Assembly (NCBI RefSeq): GCF_017573505.1
Contig: NZ_JAGEOJ010000019.1
Span: 124,001 to 188,000, forward strand
Direction of reading: 5' to 3'
DNA: 64,000 bases
From: Actinomadura barringtoniae
GTDB taxonomy: Bacteria > Actinomycetota > Actinomycetes > Streptosporangiales > Streptosporangiaceae
The notes under the pieces were generated by a model. That model was not told the origin of the DNA, did not search any database, and saw nothing but the letters and a program-made list of their open reading frames with translations. The translations under genes were made by a program, and so were the position numbers. Shown piece after piece: positions 24,948 through 31,871 of the stretch (position 1 is the stretch's first letter; every line of letters starts with the position of its first letter).

Positions 24948-24998
24948 CGCCCCAGCGTAAGAGCGCTTTCGTGGCTTTCACATCCCTCCAGAGGCCTA

Positions 24999-25010
24999 TG
25001 CCTGCAGGCA
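24999..25010. promoter_or_regulatory. Perfect 12-base palindrome in divergent promoter
   Basis: TGCCTGCAGGCA is a perfect palindrome 51 bases upstream of the kinase start and 102 bases before the ABC start. It is a candidate binding site for the regulator at 23140. Confidence 0.3.
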
Positions 25011-25111
25011 GAGACACCGGCCTCCAGACAGAGCGCTGAGACCACTCCCGTAGCGGACGCGGCCGATGAGTCTCGACGGCCACCGTTGAGACATCTGCGA
25101 AGGAGACACGA

Positions 25112-25828
25112 ATGCTCGAAGTACGCGAAGTCACCAAGACGTACGGCAGAACCACCGCCGTCGACGAACTGTCGGTCACGATCCATCCGGGGCGGGTCAC
25201 GGGTTTCCTTGGGCCCAACGGCGCGGGCAAGACCACGACGATGCGGCTGCTGCTCGGCCTCGAACGGCCGGACGCCGGTAAGGCGCTGGTGAACGGCCGG
25301 CCGTACCGTGCGCTGGCCCGCCCCCTCCACGAGGTCGGGGCGCTCCTGGACGCGGGGGCGGTTCATCCTGGACGGACCGCTCGCGCTCATCTCGGTTGGT
25401 TGGCTGCCGCGGCGGATCTGAAGGGCACACGGATCTCGCAGGTCCTGGAGCTCACCGGGCTGACGGCCGTCGCGGGTCGACGGGTCGGCGGCTTCTCGCT
25501 GGGCATGCGGCAGCGACTCGGCCTGGCCGCCGCGCTGCTGGCCGACCCGCGGATTCTCATCCTGGACGAACCGGTCAACGGCCTGGACCCCGAGGGCGTC
25601 CGCTGGATCCGCGACCTGCTGCGCGGCCTGGCGGCGGAGGGCCGGACCGTCCTGGTCTCCAGCCATCTGATCAGCGAGATGGCGCTGACCGCCGACCATC
25701 TGGTGGTGATAGGACGCGGGCGGCTGCTCGCGGACACGCCATTGACGGCTCTGGGCGACGGCCCGCTCGAGGACGCCTACCTTCGGCTGACCGAGCAGTC
25801 CGTCGAATACCGGGCGGGTGACCGGTGA
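25112..25828 (+). CDS. ABC transporter ATPase, BcrA/DrrA-like
   Basis: 238 residues from ATG 25112 with an excellent GAAGGAGA ribosome binding site. Walker A GPNGAGKTT at about 37-45, signature FSLGMRQRLGLAAALL, Walker B ILILDEPVNGLDPEG, H-loop SSHLISEM. It is shorter than DrrA-type proteins because the C-terminal regulatory extension is missing, which is the BcrA pattern. Partner permease overlaps by GTGA. A close relative is the ATPase at 49383. Confidence 0.9.
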   Translation: MLEVREVTKTYGRTTAVDELSVTIHPGRVTGFLGPNGAGKTTTMRLLLGLERPDAGKALVNGRPYRALARPLHEVGALLDAGAVHPGRTARAHLGWLAAAADLKGTRISQVLELTGLTAVAGRRVGGFSLGMRQRLGLAAALLADPRILILDEPVNGLDPEGVRWIRDLLRGLAAEGRTVLVSSHLISEMALTADHLVVIGRGRLLADTPLTALGDGPLEDAYLRLTEQSVEYRAGDR

Positions 25829-26637
25829 GGGCCGCACTGAGGGCCGCACTGAGGGCCGCACTGAGGGCCGCACTGACGGCCGCTCTGAGGGCCGAGTGGA
25901 TCAAGCTGCGAACGGTCCGCTCGATCGCCCTGGTCCCGGCCATCGCGGTCGTGTTCGGAGTGGGCGTCGGGTTCCTGGACGTCTCCTCGATCGACTGGAC
26001 GACCACCGACCCGGCCACGCTCGACCCGGTCAGCGAGTCGTTCGCGGGATTCCAGTTCGCCGAACTGGCGTTCGCGGCGCTCGGCGTCCTGGCGATCAGC
26101 TCCGAGTACGGGACAGGCCTGATCGACACCACCTTTCTGGCCATGCCTCGCCGGGGCATGACCTATGGAGCCAAGGTCGTCGTCCTGGCGGCGTTCGTGC
26201 TGGTCATCTGCGTGATCAGCGCATTCACCGCGTTCTTCCTCGGCCAGGCCGTCCTGTCCCGCCATCACGCGTCGGTCTCGCTCGCCGACCATGGAGTGCT
26301 GCGGGCCGTCGTATGCGCGGCGGTGTACATGACCGTGGTGACCCTGGTCGGATTCGCGGTCGGCGCACTGATCCGGCATACCGCTGGGGCGATGGGGGCC
26401 ATGTTCGGGCTGGTGTTCCTCGCCTGGCCGTTGGCCCGTGCGGTCGAGGGGGTCTCGACGCTGCCCAGCAAGCTCCTGCTGGTGAACGCCGCGCAGGCAC
26501 TGACCACGATCCGCCCGATCACCGGTCCTCCGGCCGCACGAGTCCCCTCCCCGGGGCAGGCCGCCCTGATCCTTCTCGGCTACGTCGTCGTCTTCATGGC
26601 AGCCGCGTACTGGAGGTTCACCAGCGACCGAAGGTGA
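25825..26637 (+). CDS. ABC-2 type permease with Ala-Arg-Leu repeat N-terminus
   Basis: 270 residues from a GTG overlapping the ATPase stop. The first 20 residues are a run of (R/T)AAL repeats encoded by a 12-base tandem repeat; the conserved start of the family, RAEWIKLRTVRS, follows. Six helices are visible, with the EYGTGLIDTTFLAMPRR loop between helices 2 and 3 that is typical of BcrB/ABC2_membrane_3 permeases. Works with the ATPase at 25112, probably exporting a peptide or lipid-like compound. Confidence 0.86.
   Translation: MRAALRAALRAALRAALTAALRAEWIKLRTVRSIALVPAIAVVFGVGVGFLDVSSIDWTTTDPATLDPVSESFAGFQFAELAFAALGVLAISSEYGTGLIDTTFLAMPRRGMTYGAKVVVLAAFVLVICVISAFTAFFLGQAVLSRHHASVSLADHGVLRAVVCAAVYMTVVTLVGFAVGALIRHTAGAMGAMFGLVFLAWPLARAVEGVSTLPSKLLLVNAAQALTTIRPITGPPAARVPSPGQAALILLGYVVVFMAAAYWRFTSDRR
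25828..25887 (+). repeat. Five 12-base tandem repeats at permease start
   Basis: AGGGCCGCACTG is present at 25828, 25840, 25852 and 25864 without mismatch, and a variant at 25876. It begins one base after the GTG start codon and encodes repeated Arg-Ala-Ala-Leu, a basic amphipathic extension ahead of the permease. Confidence 0.95.
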
Positions 26638-26757
26638 GCGATCTCGTCGCGAAGCTCCCCGCTCTGCACGGCCTCCTCGAAGCCAGCCGCGGACGAAACG
26701 GGTTTCCCGAACGCTGTCCCACCAGTGGGCGATCCGGTGAACTTACTGGTCAGAGTG

Positions 26758-27084
26758 CTAGGCCTCGGAATCTTCGACCTGCTGGATGAGGCGTTTGAGG
26801 TTGGAGATCTCGTCGCGGAGAGCCCGTTCTCCGGCCTTGGTGAGGTTGATCCATGTGCGGGGGCGGCGCCCTTCGTAGCCCTTTTCGATGCTGACGAGCC
26901 CGGCCTTTTCCAGGACGGTCAGGTGCTGGCCGAGGTTGCCGGCGGTGAGATCGAGCGTGGTGCGCAGAAAGCCGAACTCGACGCGTCTGGCCTGATGGGC
27001 GATGGTGAGGACGCCGAGACGGACCCGCTGGTGGACGACGTCGTCGAGATCGGTGGCCGGGTGCCCGACTGGTTGATCGGTCAT
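26758..27084 (-). CDS. Winged-helix transcriptional regulator (HTH_34 type)
   Basis: 108 residues. The MarR/ArsR-like winged helix reads RLGVLTIAHQARRVEFGFLRTTLDLTAGNLGQHLTVLEKAGLVSIEKGYEGRRPRTWINLTKAGERAL, as in one-domain actinobacterial repressors that are encoded with a membrane protein. The C-terminal helix LRDEISNLKRLIQQVED could dimerise. Starts seven bases after the stop of the upstream membrane gene, so the two share a transcript; it probably controls that operon. Confidence 0.82.
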   Translation of the reverse strand: MTDQPVGHPATDLDDVVHQRVRLGVLTIAHQARRVEFGFLRTTLDLTAGNLGQHLTVLEKAGLVSIEKGYEGRRPRTWINLTKAGERALRDEISNLKRLIQQVEDSEA

Positions 27085-27091
27085 GGCGCGG

Positions 27092-27829
27092 TCAGCCGTC
27101 TCCAGCGGGGCGTCGTACGGATTGGGCCAGGGCGAAGCCGACGCTGCCGAGCAGCAGCAGGGCGGCGGCGATGGTCAGGTGGGGAAGGAAGAACCAGGGC
27201 GAGGGACGGGCGATCGTCCACCCGAAGGTGACCGGGACCAGCACGATCGCCAAGTAGAGCAGAGTGAACGCCGCCAGTGCCAGGTTGCGCTCCACCCACG
27301 ACAGAACCAGCAGTGCCAGGCCGATGGCGCCGGCCGGAGCGGCCAAGCGGTAGAGAAATGCCGTCACGCTGGATTGCGGGTCGAGACGCAGTCCCCAGAT
27401 CTCGTGCGAGAGACCCGGCGGGTGGTGGACCGCCCAGATCGCAGCCGCGGTCAATGCGGCAGCGATGCCGATCCCCGCTGCGATGTACGGGCGGACGGCG
27501 GTCCCGACACCGCGAGCCCGGGAACGGCGCACAGAGAAATAGGCGATGACGGCATAGGCGAGCACCAGCGCGGTCGTCCAGTAGATGAACGACCAGGTGT
27601 CGGAAATGGTGCAGACCTGACCGCCGACGTCACCTCGACGGAAGCTCTGGCACGTGGCCGTGTAGTGGCCGTACCTGTCGGCGGGGATCGCGCCCAAGGT
27701 GAGCAGTCCGAGCAGCCCGAGCGGGAACCAGGCGCCCCGCTGAGCCTCGCGGACCTGGCGGGTCAGTCGGTGAACGGAGTCTAGGAGTTCGTGAGGGGTG
27801 CCCGGCGACGGCACCGGTCCGTCTGTCAT
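27092..27829 (-). CDS. Unknown six-helix membrane protein
   Basis: 245 residues from ATG 27829. A charged 35-residue N-terminus (HELLDSVHRLTRQVREAQRG) precedes about six helices; a loop after helix 1 carries two cysteines (CQSFRRGDVGGQVC) that could form an outer disulphide. No enzymatic motif. The pairing with a winged-helix regulator is common in actinomycetes, where such proteins are of unknown function. Confidence 0.7.
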   Translation of the reverse strand: MTDGPVPSPGTPHELLDSVHRLTRQVREAQRGAWFPLGLLGLLTLGAIPADRYGHYTATCQSFRRGDVGGQVCTISDTWSFIYWTTALVLAYAVIAYFSVRRSRARGVGTAVRPYIAAGIGIAAALTAAAIWAVHHPPGLSHEIWGLRLDPQSSVTAFLYRLAAPAGAIGLALLVLSWVERNLALAAFTLLYLAIVLVPVTFGWTIARPSPWFFLPHLTIAAALLLLGSVGFALAQSVRRPAGDG

Positions 27830-27995
27830 GGCAACAGCTTTGCATTACAGACCTATCGGATCCAGAGACTAATCTGGCCATGAGCGGACGCTGACAGAAC
27901 CGATGGGCGGCGCCGACGCCGTTCCAAGGCATGCTCGAAGGCTCGGAACACCGTTCACGCGCCGTGGGCTGTGGCCGGCAGCGGCAGGTGGTCGG

Positions 27996-28754
27996 CTACC
28001 GGCAGGCGCGCAGGACCGGGACGAAGGCCGGGATGACCGCGAGGACCGCCGCCGAGAATCCGAGCGCGGGCAGCTCGGGGTGCGTGATGGTGGAACCGAG
28101 CAAGGTCGCCGCTTCGATCCCTGCACCGGTGATCAGAACCCAGGTGCCGAGCCGGAGCCGGCCCGGCCGAGGCGGGATGACGAACCGGGCACCGAGTTCG
28201 GCCGGGATCCGGCACGTGCGCAGGGCACCGACGGCCAGGGCCGTCCACCAGCCGGCGAGCAGGATCCCGCGAAGGAGAAGAGGAGCCTGACCATCGACTC
28301 CGAGATGAACCGCGGCGACGGCGACCATGCCCATCGACGCCGGGAGCGTGTACGCGGCGGCGGCAGCACGGGCCAGGGCGAGGAGCCCGGCGACGCTCGG
28401 CCGCGGCAGGGGAGCGATCAGGACGAGCCCGGCCACCATGAGGATGAGCCCGGCCGACAGGGGGAGGGAATGGCCGGCGGCGCGCGACAGGCCGGTGTCG
28501 GTCTCGAGGCCCACATGGCCGACGAACCAGCAGAGCGCCGTCAGCGAGATGGCCGAGGTGGTGATTCGCAGCCGTCGCTGGGCGTGGGAGCCCGCAGGCC
28601 ATAGCGCGGGATGGAGCCACATGTCGGCGATGCCCAGCAGGGTGTTGGGCCACGACCGCCATCCCGCCATGACGATCTCGGCCTCGAGATCGGGTCCCCA
28701 TTGCTCCCGGAAAGCCGCCGGGTACATCCGCACGAGGGCACGGGCGGGTGTCAT
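27996..28754 (-). CDS. Unknown membrane protein linked to PadR regulator
   Basis: 252 residues from ATG 28754, overlapping the PadR stop by ATGA. The N-terminal 45 residues (ARALVRMYPAAFREQWGPDLEAEI...W) are the short soluble motif often seen in PadR-linked membrane proteins of actinobacteria, followed by about seven helices. No catalytic motif is visible. Presumably it is controlled by and functionally linked to the PadR protein. Confidence 0.72.
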   Translation of the reverse strand: MTPARALVRMYPAAFREQWGPDLEAEIVMAGWRSWPNTLLGIADMWLHPALWPAGSHAQRRLRITTSAISLTALCWFVGHVGLETDTGLSRAAGHSLPLSAGLILMVAGLVLIAPLPRPSVAGLLALARAAAAAYTLPASMGMVAVAAVHLGVDGQAPLLLRGILLAGWWTALAVGALRTCRIPAELGARFVIPPRPGRLRLGTWVLITGAGIEAATLLGSTITHPELPALGFSAAVLAVIPAFVPVLRACR

Positions 28755-29050
28755 GTCGGCGACACCCCGAGGTTGCGCAGGCCGACGGCGGCCACATGGG
28801 CCATGGCCCGCAGCTCCTCTTCCAAGGCTCGCCGGCCCTCGGCGGTCAACCGGACCGGCTGCTGGCGGCCCTCACCTTCGAGCGGCTCGATGAAGTTCTT
28901 GTCCTGCAGGCGAGCCAGCGCACCGTACAGACTGCCCGGGCCGAGCCTGGTCCCGGTGAGCTGCTCGATCGCGGTGTTGATGGCGTAGCCGTGCATCGGC
29001 CCGTCGGCCAGCACGCACAGAACGAGCGTCTGTGAATCGTTGACCTGCAC
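28751..29050 (-). CDS. PadR-family transcriptional regulator
   Basis: 99 residues from ATG 29050 after GGAGGGGG. The winged helix has the family signature LCVLADGPMHGYAINTAIEQLTGTRLGPGSLYGALARLQDKNFIEPLEGEGRQQPVRLTAEGRRAL. It is the short PadR form with only a brief C-terminal helix for dimerisation. First gene of a two-gene operon with the membrane protein at 27996. Confidence 0.88.
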   Translation of the reverse strand: MQVNDSQTLVLCVLADGPMHGYAINTAIEQLTGTRLGPGSLYGALARLQDKNFIEPLEGEGRQQPVRLTAEGRRALEEELRAMAHVAAVGLRNLGVSPT

Positions 29051-29120
29051 GAGTCCCCCTCCGCTCCACGACGATTACTACGTGGCAAGTATTACTCCAT
29101 CGTCGGCCATCGCGCCAACG

Positions 29121-29177
29121 CGCCAACGTGTACTCAGCTGTTGACGTCCCGCCAACGTGTACTCAGCTGTTGACGTC
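29121..29177 (-). repeat. 29-base tandem duplication at the 3' end of the ABC permease gene
   Basis: The 28-base sequence that holds the last codons and stop of the permease gene (reading DVNS-stop) occurs at 29150-29177 and again at 29121-29148, with one base between them. Part of a third copy (CGCCAACG) precedes them at 29113-29120. Confidence 0.9.
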
Positions 29178-29855
29178 GCGGCGGAGGAACAGCGCGAGTG
29201 CCACGGCGTCGAGGACGATGAAGGGCAGGGCGGCGTGGAGGGCGGCGCCGAGCGGCGTCATGCCGTGCTGGAGCTGGTTGCGGGTGATGTCCTGCGTGAC
29301 GTTGCCGGGCAGCCATGCGTCGAGGCCGCCTGAGTGTCCCTGCAGGCCCTTCTCCGCGGGCAGGATCCACACGAGCGTGAGTGTCAAGGCGACCGGGATC
29401 GACCGGGTCAGGACGCCGGCCGCGTGACCGAAGAACGTCAGGACGCCCGCCGCGAACGCGAGCTGCCCGGCCGCCACCAGCATGGCGCCGACGCTGGGCA
29501 CCGCGCCCATCGTGCCGCTCAGCGCGTAGCAGGACAGGCTCGTGGCGGCGGAGGTGATCACTGCGAACGACAGGGACGCGGCGAGCTTGCCACTGAAGAC
29601 CTCCGCGCGGTTCGGACGCGAGATGAGCCAGGCGCGGATGGTCCCGCTGCTGAAGTCGCCGGAGGCCAGCACCGCGGCGCGCCCCATGAGCAGGGTCGCG
29701 GTCAGGATGCTCATTTGCCTGAAGCCCCAGAGCGGGGTCTGGTGCTGTGGACCGGCGTTGCTCATGGAGAAGAGGGTGGCGCCCACGCACAGCAGGATCA
29801 TGGCGGCCGACGACCGGTTGACGAAGCGGATGAGTTCGGCGCGGTAGGACTTCAC
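29163..29855 (-). CDS. ABC-2 type permease
   Basis: 230 residues from ATG 29855, overlapping the ATPase stop by ATGA. It begins MKSYRAELIRFVNRSS and has six predicted helices, with the SGDFSSGTIRAWLISRPNRAEVFSGK loop typical of ABC2_membrane permeases that partner CcmA-like ATPases. The last codons are duplicated downstream by a 29-base repeat. Substrate unknown. Confidence 0.82.
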   Translation of the reverse strand: MKSYRAELIRFVNRSSAAMILLCVGATLFSMSNAGPQHQTPLWGFRQMSILTATLLMGRAAVLASGDFSSGTIRAWLISRPNRAEVFSGKLAASLSFAVITSAATSLSCYALSGTMGAVPSVGAMLVAAGQLAFAAGVLTFFGHAAGVLTRSIPVALTLTLVWILPAEKGLQGHSGGLDAWLPGNVTQDITRNQLQHGMTPLGAALHAALPFIVLDAVALALFLRRDVNS

Positions 29856-30763
29856 GACTGTGCTCCTGCGGTGGTCGCGGTTCGGAAGGCTTCTTCGAGA
29901 GTCGGGGCGACGTGGCTCAGCTCGGTCAGGCGGATGTCCGCGCCGGCGGCGGCACTGAAGACGCGCTGGGCGATCTGATCGCCCTCACCGTCGCCGTCTT
30001 GCTTGATATGGATGGCGGGACCGTTGATCTCGCCCTGAATGCCGTCCCTCTCCAGCAGGCTCATGAGGGTGCGGGTGGAGTCCTCGCTGGTGGCGCGCAC
30101 ACGCAGACTGGGCGGGCCGACGAATGCGCCGAATGGGCCGTCATAGCGGATCCGGCCCTCGTGGATCAGGGTCAGGGCGTCGGCGGTGCCCTCCAGTTCG
30201 CGCAACTGGTGGCTCGAGACGATCACGGCGGAACCCTCGTCGGCGATCTGCCGAATGAGCCCGCGCAACTGTTGGATGGCCTCGGGGTCCAGGGCGTTGG
30301 TGGGTTCGTCCAGCAGCAGGATGCGGGGCCGGGCGAGCAGCGCGACGGCGATGGCGAGCCGTTGCCGGTAGCCCTGCGACAGGGCGCCCACCCGACGGCC
30401 GAGAACCTCGTTCACACGAGCCAGTTCGGCGACCCGCTCGACCTCGCCCGCGCCCGCGCCGGTGAGGGCCGCGTGCAGGCGCAGGTTGCGGCGTGCGGTG
30501 AGGCCGCCGAACAGGGCAGGGGCCTCGATCATCGCCGACAGCGCGCGGCCGTTCTGGGGCGCGCTGATCGATACCCGTCCCTCCGTGGGGCGGACGAGGC
30601 CGGTGATGACCCGCATGAGGGTGGACTTGCCCGCGCCGTTGAGGCCGACGAGCGCGGTCACCCGGCCGAGCCGTGGAGCCCAGGAGACCGACTGGACGGC
30701 GGCGGTGGTGCCGAACCTCTTGGTCACGTTGTCGAGCACGACAGGAACGTCACGTGTAGTCAC
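29852..30763 (-). CDS. ABC transporter ATPase, CcmA/BcrA-like
   Basis: 303 residues from GTG 30763. Walker A GLNGAGKST at about 41-49, signature LSQGYRQRLAIAVALL, Walker B ILLLDEPTNALDPEA, SSHQLRELEGTADALTLIHEGRIRYDG. A C-terminal extension of about 80 residues follows the ATPase core. An upstream open frame exists but lacks coding character. Its start is 40 bases from a divergent membrane-protein gene; the gap holds repeated AGTAC/GTACT palindromes. Confidence 0.88.
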   Translation of the reverse strand: MTTRDVPVVLDNVTKRFGTTAAVQSVSWAPRLGRVTALVGLNGAGKSTLMRVITGLVRPTEGRVSISAPQNGRALSAMIEAPALFGGLTARRNLRLHAALTGAGAGEVERVAELARVNEVLGRRVGALSQGYRQRLAIAVALLARPRILLLDEPTNALDPEAIQQLRGLIRQIADEGSAVIVSSHQLRELEGTADALTLIHEGRIRYDGPFGAFVGPPSLRVRATSEDSTRTLMSLLERDGIQGEINGPAIHIKQDGDGEGDQIAQRVFSAAAGADIRLTELSHVAPTLEEAFRTATTAGAQS

Positions 30764-30785
30764 GAGCGAGATAGTACACGCCGCG

Positions 30786-30804
30786 TAGTACGATGCGCGT
30801 ACTA
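30786..30804. promoter_or_regulatory. AGTAC/GTACT inverted-repeat operator in divergent promoter
   Basis: TAGTACGATGCGCGTACTA has 7-base arms and ends on the A of the ATG at 30804; a second TAGTAC lies at 30772. This spacing resembles operators of YtrA-type GntR repressors, which commonly control ABC/membrane operons. No GntR gene is in the window. The rightward mRNA would be nearly leaderless, so binding would block it directly. Confidence 0.5.
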
Positions 30805-31811
30805 TGACGAACGAAGAACTCTTCGGCGAGAACTCGCCGGACACCTCAGACAAGAACGTGACGCGGGCCTGGAGCGCGATCGTGGCGAGCCTGGGCGTGG
30901 CGGGTCTGTTCGAGGTGCTCACGGTGCTGGCGACCCAGGACAAGGCGGTCAGGGCGGTGAGCCCTTGGCAGGACGACCCGTACGACGCCGTGGTCTCCCT
31001 CTGCCAGTTCGCGGTGCCGATGCTCGCGCTGGTGATCGTGCTGCGGCTGCTCGTCTGGCACGCGCCGGGCGCCCCGGATCGTGCGCAGCAGACGGTGCGG
31101 GCGGCGGGCGCTATGAGCACGCTGGTCGGGCTCACCCTGATCGCCGAGTGGAGCGCCGTCATCGCGGGGGAGCACAAGCCGTTCTGGCACGGGTGGACCG
31201 CGGTCCTGATCGGCGGCCTGGCCGTGAACTCGGCGCTCGTCGTCGGGGCGGCGGCGCTGCTGTGGCGGGCGCGGCGATCGCCCGGCCCGTCTCGAGGATG
31301 GCGGCACGACTGGCTCGGCGACGTCGTTCTGCTCGCCGAACGGACACCGCTGCCGCGACGCTGGATCGGCCCGGGAATCGTCGCCTGGGTGCGCAGCCAC
31401 GCGATGACGGTGTTCTTCTCGGCGAGCCTGATGGCCGCGATCGGGATCACCGGCATGCAGGCGATCGGCGAACGATGGACCGACCCTCTGCTGATCGCCT
31501 GGATGCTGGTGGTGGAACTGGCCTCCTACCTGGCCTTCTGTGTGGTCAGCAATGCCATCGCCGGATTCATCGCCCGTCCTCCGGCCGGTAGGACCCGCCG
31601 GGTGGCCGAAACGTCGGTCGTCGTCGGGAGCATCGCGCTCCACCTCACGATCGCCTTCCGTGAGGCACTCTGGCCGGGATCAAAGCCGCTCTCGTCAGTT
31701 TCTGAACTGGCGTTGTTCACCCTCGGTACCGGGCTGATCGTCGGTCTGGCGACCGCGGGGCTTCAACTCGCGCGCACACGCCGTCCCGGCTTGCCGGCAC
31801 GCCCGAGCTGA
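30804..31811 (+). CDS. Unknown multi-helix membrane protein
   Basis: 335 residues from ATG 30804. A polar N-terminus (MTNEELFGENSPDTSDKN) leads into about eight hydrophobic segments with a soluble loop near 160-195 (RRSPGPSRGWRHDW...ERTPLPRRW). No known motif is visible. Its divergent arrangement with the ABC pair at 29163-30763 and the shared 40-base operator region suggest co-regulation with that transporter. Confidence 0.7.
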   Translation: MTNEELFGENSPDTSDKNVTRAWSAIVASLGVAGLFEVLTVLATQDKAVRAVSPWQDDPYDAVVSLCQFAVPMLALVIVLRLLVWHAPGAPDRAQQTVRAAGAMSTLVGLTLIAEWSAVIAGEHKPFWHGWTAVLIGGLAVNSALVVGAAALLWRARRSPGPSRGWRHDWLGDVVLLAERTPLPRRWIGPGIVAWVRSHAMTVFFSASLMAAIGITGMQAIGERWTDPLLIAWMLVVELASYLAFCVVSNAIAGFIARPPAGRTRRVAETSVVVGSIALHLTIAFREALWPGSKPLSSVSELALFTLGTGLIVGLATAGLQLARTRRPGLPARPS

Positions 31812-31871
31812 GCGGGCGGCTCAGGCCGCGCGGGGTTCGGGTTCGGACTCCTGGGGCGGCACTGTCGCGGT

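Noticed and set aside
29852-31456. Extended 534-residue ATPase with N-terminal domain
   Set aside because: The first 230 residues are antisense to the membrane-protein gene at 30804 and look non-natural; the GTG at 30763 fits the ATPase family start.
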